DNA of 64,000 bases, from NCBI GenBank assembly GCA_016858145.1, contig JAEHOE010000011.1:682001-746000 (forward strand), in the 5' to 3' direction. The stretch comes from Edaphochlamys debaryana. Its lineage: Eukaryota > Chlorophyta > Chlorophyceae > Chlamydomonadales. Both the position numbers and the translations under genes were made by a program. The number at the start of each line of letters is the position of its first letter. Within the stretch, counting starts at the first letter, position 1. The notes under the pieces are model-generated. The model was not told where the DNA came from. It saw only the letters and a program-made list of their open reading frames with translations, and searched no databases. Positions 19,843 through 28,742 of this stretch are shown piece by piece.

Positions 19843-20238
19843 CTGGTGTGATCCGCGTGATCTGGTGCGTCTACTAATCTTCCCGGCCGAACGTCAATTA
19901 TCTACATCACGGCCCGTTTGTCCTACTACATTCACTCTGGTGTGCATCCCCGTCGGTCTGGGACCACTACACCGCGACATGGGCGACATGGGCTTTAGTG
20001 TAATACCCTAGTATAATAGCATTGTCACCACTGCATCCCCCGGCAAAGACAAAGAGACAAGCAATCAACTACAATATCCGAGCGATAGATGCGGATGATC
20101 CCAAACTCTCATACCGTCGTCCCTACAGTAGGGATCCGCATCCCCATGTCACCTACCTGATCAGGCCACCATTTGCCCTGGAACCAGCCACTTACAAATC
20201 CTGCTCCAACTCTCCAACCTGTAATGCTCCCGTGTCCA
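19843..20238. other. Gene-free stretch with a short palindrome
   Basis: No convincing frame is seen. It contains CCCTACAGTAGGGA (20121-20134) and CCTACCTGATCAGG (20152-20165). Both short motifs recur in or near the large palindrome at 27.7-28.7 kb, so this may be a remnant of the same element. Confidence 0.5.
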
Positions 20239-20709
20239 TCACCGCGAACTCCCTATACTCCCTCGATTTTGTACGAGACTATTTGCTTGTGCTTGAAGCC
20301 CCCGCTCTGCTGCATTATTTGACTTGAACAGACCAGTGAACCCTGCAAGGGCCTGCCCAACCTTGCCCTTTCCATCGAGCTTTGCAGCAGCAACATTGGC
20401 ACTCGCGGACTGCCGCCCGAGTCCGCCTTTTTGCTTTGAAGGTGCTCTTTTGTGACTCGTCCTTTTTGGGGATGAACTGGCTTTCTGCTTTTTTGCTGGG
20501 CTTTTCAGGCACCTTTTGGGCGACTTGTGCTGCTTTGTCGGCGGCATCGTTTTTACAAGAGGGAGAAGAAAATCTACAATGGCAGGCACATGCAGCAGGT
20601 CTGCAAGCTCAGGTTTTGACGTTTTGTCGACGTCATCCCCGTAAGAAGCTGAAGCTGAGTCCACACGCTCTGACATGTCAATGCACTGTGCGTGTAAAGA
20701 CGGCCACAT
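20239..20709 (-). CDS. Lys/Ser-rich basic protein
   Basis: I choose the Met at 20709 (MWPSLHAQCIDMSERVDS). The more upstream frame is Ala/Arg-rich and probably non-coding. After an acidic-hydrophobic N-terminal part (PELADLLHVPAIVDFLLPLV), the chain becomes strongly basic with SPKR/KSPAKK motifs (HKSPKRCLKSPAKKQKAS). These resemble histone H1-like or viral DNA-packaging tails. It ends with Gln/Asn/Ser-rich sequence. The family is unknown; nucleic-acid binding is an inference from composition. Confidence 0.4.
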   Translation of the reverse strand: MWPSLHAQCIDMSERVDSASASYGDDVDKTSKPELADLLHVPAIVDFLLPLVKTMPPTKQHKSPKRCLKSPAKKQKASSSPKRTSHKRAPSKQKGGLGRQSASANVAAAKLDGKGKVGQALAGFTGLFKSNNAAERGLQAQANSLVQNRGSIGSSR

Positions 20710-20984
20710 GGCAGTGAGCTGGGAATTGTTGATCAATGGGTTGTGGGTCAGCACGTCCTGGATGCAGAGGTGAAGCCTTTCACGTGCGACGCTTTTCCGG
20801 GGGCGCCACAACGCCGCTGCAGCAGCCACAACATGTTCCGCGCCGCCTGTACGTCTCGATCCCGCCGCTTGCCCGTTGGGTCGCACCTCGTGCACAAGCG
20901 CAATCGGCGGCTCTTCCTACCTCCATCTGGAGGGTACTCAGGACGCCCCGCACTTCTATCCCCGCGAAAGTTCTGGTCGGCCCA

Positions 20985-21192
20985 TCCTGCATTCCCGCTA
21001 GACACTTGGCCCCGGGACTCGCATCCCAACCCCCGCGCACATGCATCCCGGCTCGGCACTCGGCCCCGGCACTTGCATCCCGACCCCCGAGCACGTGCAT
21101 CCCCGCTAGGCACTCGGCCCCGGCACTTGCATCCCGACCCCCTGGCACTTGCATCCCGGCTCGGCACTCGGCCCCGGCACTTGCATCCATGC
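20985..21192. repeat. Minisatellite: four ~54-bp GC-rich units
   Basis: Units of the type GGCACTTGCATCCCGACCCC repeat with few changes. Because 54 is a multiple of three and the repeats lack stops, several frames on both strands stay open here. I take none as a gene. It lies in the otherwise gene-free gap 20896-21602. Confidence 0.75.
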
Positions 21193-21602
21193 TGATGTGT
21201 CTCAGAATTCATTTGGTCGAGTGTAAGGTGGCCGTGCCAAGGAAAGTAGGGCTGACTGTAGGGCTGACGTCCCAAGAGACCAATGACGATGCACACAAGA
21301 GCACCGACGACACAGCATGTTCCACGGTCACGGGGGGACGAGCAGCCCGGGCGCACCCGCGGAGGGCAGGGTGTCCAAAACGGCAGCCCACCATAGAGAA
21401 TGCAGTCATCAAGAGACTAGCTACACTGCTACACTTCACTACACGTCCTACGTCTCCGATTTCAGCCTCATGGTGCCAAGGTACCGGTACCAATTCTGGG
21501 GAGTCCTTGGAGTCCTTGATGGTCATCTGTCAACTCGCCGCCGGACCACCTGCCAAAGCACAAGACATCTGTCTCGACCTCCACGCTCTACTCTACTCTA
21601 CT

Positions 21603-23338
21603 CTACGCCACCTGCTCCCCCCACATCGAGAGCCTGCTGCCGTCCAGGCGCAAGCGCAGCATCATCTCGCGGATCCACGCCCTTGCGGCGGGGTGGACGT
21701 GCTCATCATATTGGATGTAGACATTGACCACGGCGCTCGCCTGCAGGAGAGCCAGTACTGGCCACAGCGCGTCCGGCTCGTCCAGGGTCTCGTCGACGTC
21801 GAGTCCCAGCGCGAGCTCGCCGAGCGCCGGCAGGCTGCCCAGGAGGAGGAGCTCCGGCCACATCTGGACCGGATCAAGGTCAAGGTCCTGGAGGCGCGTG
21901 GCGCGGGCGAGGATGTGGAAGTCCTCGCCTGAGAGTGGGACGTGAAGCTCGAGCTTGGTCAGCTGCATCCCGAGCAGAGCCTCCATCCAGGGCGCGTTGT
22001 TGCGGGGCCCGGGGCCGAGGACGTCGTTGGAAAGCAGGGTCTCGGGAATCACGCTCACGGAGCTCGACGCCGCTCCGAGGACCGACAGGCGCTCAGCTGC
22101 CTGACACAGCGCCTGTTCCTCCTCCTTGCGCGGGAGGGCATCTTCGCCCTGGCCCGACTCGAGCGGGAAGCACACGCAGATGGACAGTGCAGGCCGGCTG
22201 CGCCCAAGCAGCAGCGGTAGCTGCTGGGGGTGCTGTCTATCCAGGGTGAGGTGCGTGAGCTTGGGGGGGAGAGGCCAGGGTCCACTGCCGTCCGGCGCGT
22301 ACAGGCTCCCGCACTTGAGTGACTTGAGGCTGGGAAGGCACGAGAGGCATGAGGCGTCGAGGTCCGCGGAAGAATCCAGCTTCACGAGGCGCGACTGGCT
22401 CGCGAGCAGGAGGCGGTCCGGCATATAACTGGTGCTCAAGTATGTGAGGCCTGTCAGCGGCAGCAGCAGAGGGGAGGCGACCTCCGAGCCCGCCTTGGCG
22501 AAGGATAGGCAGCGCAGCCCCACGAGGCTCGCCACGGGTCCCGCTGCCTCCCATGTCATCAGGCCAAAGCACGACATGCGCAGCTCCTTCAGCTGCATGG
22601 CGCCGCACAGCGCCTCCGTCAGTGCTGGCTGGGCGTCGAAGCTCATGCCCTTGTCATCGAAGTGGATGCAGTGCAGGCGAGGCGCCAGGAGTTGCAGCGC
22701 CGACGCCAGGAGTTGCAGCGCCGACGCCAGGGCGACGGTATCCGCCTCCTCCTGCATCTCGACCGCAAGCGTGCGCAGCTGCGGAAACGCCGCTGCGACC
22801 TGCTGAGGGACCGAGGCGAGCAGGTCCATGTGGAGTTCGAGCCTCGTCGTCGACAGCGACGCCCAGCGGGAGATGTCCAGGAAGGGGCGCAGCAGGGCCA
22901 GCCTGCATGTCGAGGGTCAAGGGTCAAGCATCCGCACTAGACTGCATTGTCTACAGTCTACAGACTGACTCAAGACAAGCTAGCTGCACGGAGTTGAGAG
23001 CTCACCCGTGGTCCCTCGCGCAACCGCGGATGACGACGTCCGCTGGTCGGCAGCCGCGCAGCAGCATGCCGCGCAGGCACAACGCTGTGCACCGTGTCCG
23101 CACCGCATGGAGCCCTCAGCCTTCTCTGGGTGGAGTCAAACGCCGCGCGGGTGTCGCTGCTGAGAAGGCGGACCTTGACGCCCTCTTTGACGCTCAGATA
23201 ACGCAGGACGTGGCGGAGCAGCGGGCCGTCTGCGAGAATGGTATGTGTCTCCGCGAGGGAATCCGAGGCCGCGAGGGAGTCCGAGGCCGCGAGGGAGCCG
23301 GAAGCCGCGATGGAGTTGGAAGCCGCGAGGGAGTCCAT
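21603..23338 (-). pseudogene. F-box/leucine-rich-repeat-like protein B, frameshifted in exon 1
   Basis: Exon 1 starts at 23338 with repeated Ala-Ala-Ser-Asp-Ser-Leu units, then an F-box-like segment (GPLLRHVLRYLSVKEGVKVRLLSSDTRAAFD). Near 23100-23125 the frame changes: the expected LRGMLLRGCRPADVV sequence shared with gene A lies in another frame. Exon 1 (333 bp to the GTGAG donor at 23006) also has the wrong length for the phase-2 acceptor at about 22906, which confirms one net indel. Exon 2 is a single open stretch of leucine-rich repeats (LRTLAVEMQEE, LKELRMSCFGLM, LKSLKCGSLYAP) ending WGEQVA. Unlike gene A it lacks the second intron. Confidence 0.6.
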
Positions 23339-23790
23339 GGTGGCTGTCCAAGGCTGCTGTATGTGCACGTGTGCGTGTGATTCGAGAGCGAGTCCTCGAA
23401 TGCAAAGGCTCGCGCAAAGCTGTCAAGCTAAAGCGAGCGCTTTCAAAATTTCGATTGTGGCGCTTGTTGGGTTCCATAAGTAGAGCAGGTTCAGCAGGAC
23501 TCCGCAGGACTCAGCATTGCAAAGCGCCAGAGCTCCAAGGGCGTTGGCAAAAAATCGGGGGAACGAGCATGGACCATGGAAACGCTCGCGCAGGACTCGG
23601 ACTCGCATGCATGCTGAAACATACTGCATTGAAACTACAGCAATAGCAAAAGAGCAATGGCCCCGACCGAGCCCCCGACTGAGCCCCCTTCTCCCGAGGG
23701 AAGCCTTGTAGCTGCTGCGTGAGGATTCAACTAGCGCAAACGTTGCAAGTCGTGGCGCGAGGAGGAGCCGATTGCGTTCTCGGCGCAAAC

Positions 23791-26208
23791 ATGGATGTGC
23801 GAGCTGTGTCAGAGCTGCGCGGGCACATGGCCGACGTATGCGCGGCCGTGGAAGTCCTGGTCGACCCCTCATCGGGAGAGGCGGCCCAGCACCGCGCCCG
23901 TGGGCAGCTACGTTTCGAGCTTCCTGCACTAGCAGGCTTGCTCGGGCTAACAACACTCCTATGGGAGCCCCAAACTTCCAGCTCCAGCGCCTTCATGGTG
24001 CAGCTGCGCGGGCATGACTTCTCGGCTGAGGTGGCGGACCTGGTACGGAGCTGCGCGGCGGGGGCAACTCGGTTGCCTGAACAGGCCGCGTACTTCTCGT
24101 GCTGCCTCCAAGCGTGCGCCGGCTTCACGTTCATGCTGACGCACGCCGACAGCGGTGTCGGCATGGCTGCGGTGACGGCTCTGCTGCCTGCCGTGGTGGG
24201 CGCCGTGATGCGCATGCCTCTGCCGGGAGACAGCGAGTCGTCTGCGCCGGGCGACGTGAGCGACGCGGCGGCTTACGCAATGCTGACGGTTGCGGCACTG
24301 GACGACGGGACGCGCAGCGCCATCCTCTCGGACCCGGCCGTCGCAGCGTTGCGGGCTGCCATGCAGCGGCGGCTGCTGGTGCACGGGGGCGTGGTGGCGG
24401 AGGCGGGGGAGTGGTGGATGACGGAGCTGGAGGAGGAACGGGGGCAGGTCATCGGCGAGGTCACGCTCACCCGTCTGGAGATGGTCCACGCCGCGGTGGT
24501 GCGTACCGCGCCCTTCGACGACCCACGGGTCAATGCACGGGTCCTGGAGGCTATCTGCCGCATGTACCGCGGCGAGGGCATGGGTGGCGCCTCGCGCTCC
24601 TACCGCGTCGCACCGACATTCATCCCATGCACGGTGGGTGGCTGCTTCTGCGAGCGTGTTGCGAGCGTGTGGAGCTGAGAGGAGCGTTGTTGAGATGAGA
24701 GGTGCTGAGGGCAGCACTCACTCTCACTTTGCGCAGTCGGCGCTGCTGGCCCTGCTGGAGAAGAATCCTACCGGAGACTCGGCCGCGTGGACCCTGGCGC
24801 TCTGCGCCCACCGGTTGGACGCCGTGCTCGCCGTTCTTGCAGCCCCGGCCGGAGGGGAGGCCGGAGGGGAGGCCGACCTGAAAATCGTGAGTGCCGTACA
24901 TCCGAAGTATACGACCTCCCACACTCACATTCCGTCCACACACACCGCCGCCGCAGGCCGTCTCTGTGATGAGCGCGCTAGTCAGCATGAAGCGGCATCT
25001 CGCGGACGACGCCGAAGCATGTAAGGTGCTACACCTTTACTACTACCGGAGACTTGGCCCGTAACACTCTAAACGCGAACCTCCTTTCTGCCTCCTTCAG
25101 TGCTGGGCGCATCAAGCAAAGAGGAGCTGCGGGTGCAGCTCTCCCGCGTGGGCCTGGCCGCGACCCTGGACCGCCTCACACGCCTGGCCTTTCGGGCCGC
25201 TGACCTCGCTGCCGGAGCTGCAAGTGACGCAGCGGTGCAGGACCTTGCGCAGGGCCTTGCGGGCATACCGACACTGGCCGGGGTGATGCTATACGACATG
25301 CGTCATCTCATTGGCTGCGGACCGGACGGCGGCCTACTGGTGACGCTCGCCAAGCGCGCCGTCATGGTGACGCGGCGGCTCCACGAGCTGGAGGGGCGAG
25401 ATGGGGAGCGGGAGCTGCTGGCGGGGATCGTGGGGAGCCTGCTACCCGCATTGTCGCACGGCATGAACGCAGCGCAGGATTCGGAGCTAACCGGACCGGA
25501 GTCCGCGAGTCTGGATGCGGTGGCCTTCCTGGGACGCTCCGCCTGCCTGCTGGTCACACAGGTGGCGTCGCGTGCAGTGGCCCGCCGCGTGGGCGTCACA
25601 ACGGCCATCAACCTTCACAGAGTGGCCATGATGAACGCCTTGGACTACCTGAAGAACTCCCTCAGCAGCGCGGTTGGACGGTACCAGCTCAGCGCCGCCC
25701 AGGTGCTGGCGCTCCAGCCGCAGCGCCTGCTGGTCGCCGCGTACAAGCTGCTCTGCGCCCACGACGACTACGCGACGCTCATGCCTCACCTCCTCTTACC
25801 GGTCCTGGTGCTGCACACGAGAACGGAGCCGGAGCTGCGCACCCGCGTCCAGTCATGGCTCACTGCAGGAGGCTGCCTGAACCAGCTCATGCCTGCGGTG
25901 CGGGCCCTGATGTCTGGCGCCCTGACACGGCAGCCGTCGCCGCATGCCTCCCGCGCGGCGGCAGCGCTGCCGCCGCTGCCCTGGCGCTGCCGCCGCCGCT
26001 GGTCATGCCGCTGGCCGAGGTTGCGTTCAAGGACCTGTGCGTCTGCGCCAATGCGGCCTGCACGTCGTACGGTGGGCGGGCGGAGGCCGAGCTCCCCCTG
26101 AAGCGCTGCGGCCGCTGCGGGTGCGTGCGGTACTGCTGCGCGGCCTGCCAGGCGGCTGACTGGAAGGCGGGCCACAAGCGCGAGTGCAAGGCGCGGGACG
26201 GCCCCTGA
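23791..26208 (+). pseudogene. MYND-finger protein 2 with helical-repeat body, four exons and one frameshift
   Basis: Exons 23791-24633, 24737-24886, 24957-25020 and 25101-26208 join through canonical GT-AG sites in phases 0, 0 and 1. The body is Ala/Leu-rich helical repeats (VADLVRSCAAGATRLPEQAA, LVTLAKRAVMVTRRLHELEG, VLALQPQRLLVAAYKLLC). The C-terminal MYND finger (CGRCGCVRYCCAACQAADW, then HKREC) lies in a different frame from the exon-4 body. The switch is near 25955-26000 in a GC-rich Ala/Pro stretch, and total coding length is not a multiple of three. One indel therefore separates the finger from the body, unless a consensus error is present. The start at 23791 (MDVRAVSELRGHMADV) follows in-frame upstream sequence of lower quality. 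Confidence 0.6.
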
Positions 26209-26611
26209 GCCTCTGGGTCTTTGAGCGTGGACACGTTGTGTAAGCTGCTCTAGCTGCTCACGAGGTGGTGAACCAGGTGTTTTTGGAGACGGCTCCGACT
26301 TTGTAACACCTGCTGCTGGAGCTGTAGGCGCGTACAGTTGAAGTCATGGAAAGTGGGACAGGCCAGGTCTTTCCTCCAGCACAGGCGATCATGGGGGCAT
26401 CGGAGTTGATTGCCGAAGCGGCCGCACGCTCGGCGAGGGAGGCAGGGAGGCGAAAGGGGACGGCGGCGGGGAGCTCGGACCAGGACCTGGGATCGGACGA
26501 CGCCGGAGAGCGAGGGGGCAAGTAGTCGAGTCGAGCGAGGGGGCGAGTATAGAAAGGCTCGTATCCGCAACGAGTTTACGGATTCTGACGGATTCCGATG
26601 GGTTCTGAAGC

Positions 26612-26805
26612 TGTGATCGCGGAACGGGCTCGGTGGGAGGGGTGACACGCGCTGAAATGTTGCGAAAGTCATGCAAAGTCTAAACAATTGTCCTGCATCC
26701 CCTCGAAAGTAGAGCAGGGATGCCGGTGGTCGCCGACCAGTGCTCTCGTTGCATTGCTTTCCGTGTAAGTCGTCGTCCGTGTCTCCTTGTCCAGAAGAAG
26801 CGTGG
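26612..26805. repeat. Dispersed repeat, copy 2
   Basis: It matches 18790-18990 along nearly its whole length and 52225-52318 over about 90 bp. Shared blocks include AAGGAGACACGG, ATGCAACGAG and GCACTGGTCGGCGACCAC-like sequence on the minus strand. It contributes the last ~40 codons of the truncated transposase. Confidence 0.75.
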
Positions 26806-27490
26806 CCCCAGGCGGGTACGGCAATGCCAAGATAAAATTGCAGAACACCTGGCGGTTGACAGGACCACGAACGAGCTCCGATGTGCTTGTGCCGTCAGCT
26901 CCCACAGCCATGAGGAGAGAGCGGTGTTTCCAGGAGGAGCAGGGGGAGTGAACGACACAGGGTCTACCGCGCATGGAGTAACCGTAGATGGGCAGCGTTT
27001 TCTCCGAAAAGTAACACTCATCAATGGAAACAAGAGGTGATCCAGCGGTGAACGCTTGCTGAAGGCTTTGCAGGAAAGCGGTCTCGCGCGCATGCTGTAC
27101 GGGTGGGTCAACCGGCCTGGCCAGGCGCTTTGACGTGCGCTTCCTGGAGACCCCGAGCTGCTTCAGCATGGTGCGGACATAATCCATGCCAACCCGCAGT
27201 GACAAGGAGTCCTGAAGGTGTTGCCGCATCTCCCGAAGGGTGGTCACAGGGTTTGCACACAGAAACGACCGGAGGACCTGCAGGGCTCGCTCGCACTTGC
27301 GAACGGGCCGCCCTTTCGGTTTGGTCAACCCATGGGCAACACCTCGAGTAGCCCAGCGATGCAGGGTGCTCGTGCTAATTTTACAGAACCTTGCGGCCTT
27401 CCGAAAACTGCCAATCCTCCGCAGGTACGCCACGGCGAGCCTCCGAAACTCGATGGAGTACATTGCACCATACTCTCTGTTTCGATTCAT
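26669..27490 (-). CDS. IS630/Tc1-mariner-type DDE transposase, C-terminally truncated
   Basis: I start at the Met at 27490 (MNRNREYGAMYSIEFRRL). A helix-turn-helix follows (LAVAYLRRIGSFRKAARFCK, TLHRWATRG), then a GRPVRK-type linker, a second HTH (TTLREMRQHLQDSLSLRVG, YVRTMLKQLGVSRKR) and the catalytic core: VSIDECYF with the first Asp, GYSMRGRPCV, and the second Asp in GATLLLDKETR. The family then needs a 'SPDLNPIE' segment with the third acidic residue. Here the reading frame instead runs into the dispersed repeat sequence and ends, so the enzyme is probably inactive. Transposases of this type are known in giant viruses and algae. Confidence 0.7.
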   Translation of the reverse strand: MNRNREYGAMYSIEFRRLAVAYLRRIGSFRKAARFCKISTSTLHRWATRGVAHGLTKPKGRPVRKCERALQVLRSFLCANPVTTLREMRQHLQDSLSLRVGMDYVRTMLKQLGVSRKRTSKRLARPVDPPVQHARETAFLQSLQQAFTAGSPLVSIDECYFSEKTLPIYGYSMRGRPCVVHSPCSSWKHRSLLMAVGADGTSTSELVRGPVNRQVFCNFILALPYPPGATLLLDKETRTTTYTESNATRALVGDHRHPCSTFEGMQDNCLDFA

Positions 27491-27699
27491 TATCAAACCG
27501 CACTGTAGGGGGGAGGAGAAACGGGCGACAAGGTTACGCGAAAAGGCAGCGCTAGGGACCAATGCAACGATGCTGGACAGCGTACGGATTGCGGATCTGC
27601 TTACAGTTGATGTCATGGAAAGTGGGTGTTTACTAGCGTATTTGGTGGGAGATGGAACATGTGACGCAGATGCCGTGTAACTTGAAAACAGATACCGTG

Positions 27700-28738
27700 C
27701 AAAGGGAACCCAAGCGCCCTTGGCAGGGCGGGGCGCGCCGCCCCTACAGTAGGGAGACACGTTCAGGCCGTCGAGACCGCAACCGGGACCCAAGCGCCCT
27801 TGGCAGGGCAGGCGCGCCGTCCCTAGGGATGCCCTGGGGGGCCGTGGGGGACGGGGGGCATAGCCTCCATACAGTGCACTAGCAACAGGGCTATCTAGCA
27901 CTACACGGAGCGGTATGCGCAGCAGATGTAGTCGGGGCCGTGGGGGAGACACGTTCAGGCCGTCGAGACCGCAACCGGGGACCCAAGCGCCCTTGGCAGG
28001 GCAGGCGCGCCGTCCCTAGGGACATCCATTTGGGATGGATCCGTCCAGGGATGGGATGGATCCAAGGAATGGATGGCGAAGATCCATCCCAGGGATCCCT
28101 CACAGAATCCCAGGCATCCCTAAGGCTTTTATGTCACATACCTGATCAGGTATGTTACAGGGGATCCCATTTTACCCCTAGGGGTGACGGTATGGGTGTT
28201 TGGGATGGATCTTTCTCGTCCATTCCTCGGATCCATCCCATCCCTAGGCAGATCTATCCCAAAATGGACGTCCCTAGGGACAGCGCGCCCGCCCTGCCAA
28301 GGGCGCTTGGGTCCCGTTGCCGTCTCGACGGCCTGAACGTGTCTCCCCTGGGCATCCCTAGGGACGGCGCGCCGGACCTGCCAAGGGCGCCTGGGGTCCC
28401 GGTTGCGGTCTCGACGGCCTGAACATGTCTCCCCCCATGGCCTCAGGGCATCCCTAGGGGACGGCGCGCCTGCCCTGCCAAGGGCGCTTAGGTCCCGGTT
28501 GCGGTCTCGACGGCCTGAACGTGTCTCCCCTGGGCATCCCTAGGGACAGCGCGCCCCAGCCCTGCCAAGGGCGCCTGGGGTCCTGGTTGCGGTCTCGACG
28601 GCCTGAACGTGTCTCCCTGGGCATCCGTAGGGACGGCAGCGGCCCGCCCTGCCAAGGGCGCTTGGGTCCCCGTTTGCGGTCTCGACGACGCGGTCTCCCC
28701 GCCCCCCTAGCGGTTGAAGGGACGGCCAGAGCTGCACC
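27700..28738. repeat. Large palindrome with flanking repeat arrays in opposite orientations
   Basis: The centre is the perfect palindrome ACATACCTGATCAGGTATGT (28136-28155). Symmetric arms extend at least to 27941 and 28350. They hold mirrored GGGATGGATC segments, a CCCTAGGGAC site and a ~90-bp unit (CAAGCGCCCTTGGCAGGGC, GGCGCGCCGTCCCTAGGGA, GAGACACGTTCAGGCCG). Outside the core the same unit continues: about two direct copies on the left, and about four inverted copies on the right starting near 28352, 28447, 28532 and 28620. The structure ends 5-10 bp before the stop of the primase-helicase. It could be a foldback transposon, a recombination hot spot, or a relic of viral terminal inverted repeats. 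No gene is seen in it. Confidence 0.8.
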
Positions 28739-28742
28739 ACCA

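Larger units (their letters stand above)
26332..27626. mobile_element. Transposable element with DDE transposase, bounded by ~25-bp near-identical direct repeats
   Basis: TACAGTTGAAGTCATGG at 26332 and TACAGTTGATGTCATGG at 27602 are the starts of 25-bp direct repeats with a single mismatch. Inside, sequence near 26,700-26,780 and near 27,530-27,575 reads outward with a shared GTTACxCGxAAA...ATGCAACGA order, suggesting degenerate inverted ends around the transposase. The left inner part (26612-26805) is the dispersed repeat also found at 18.8 and 52.2 kb. The exact element ends are not certain. Confidence 0.5.

Noticed and set aside
24099..24698. 199-codon plus-strand frame overlapping MYND gene 2
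   Set aside because: It is an out-of-frame Arg/Gly-rich shadow of the MYND exon.
26258..26687. Minus-strand frames next to the transposase as an F-box-like gene
   Set aside because: Short, overlapping alternatives in two frames that run into the dispersed repeat; no coherent domain.
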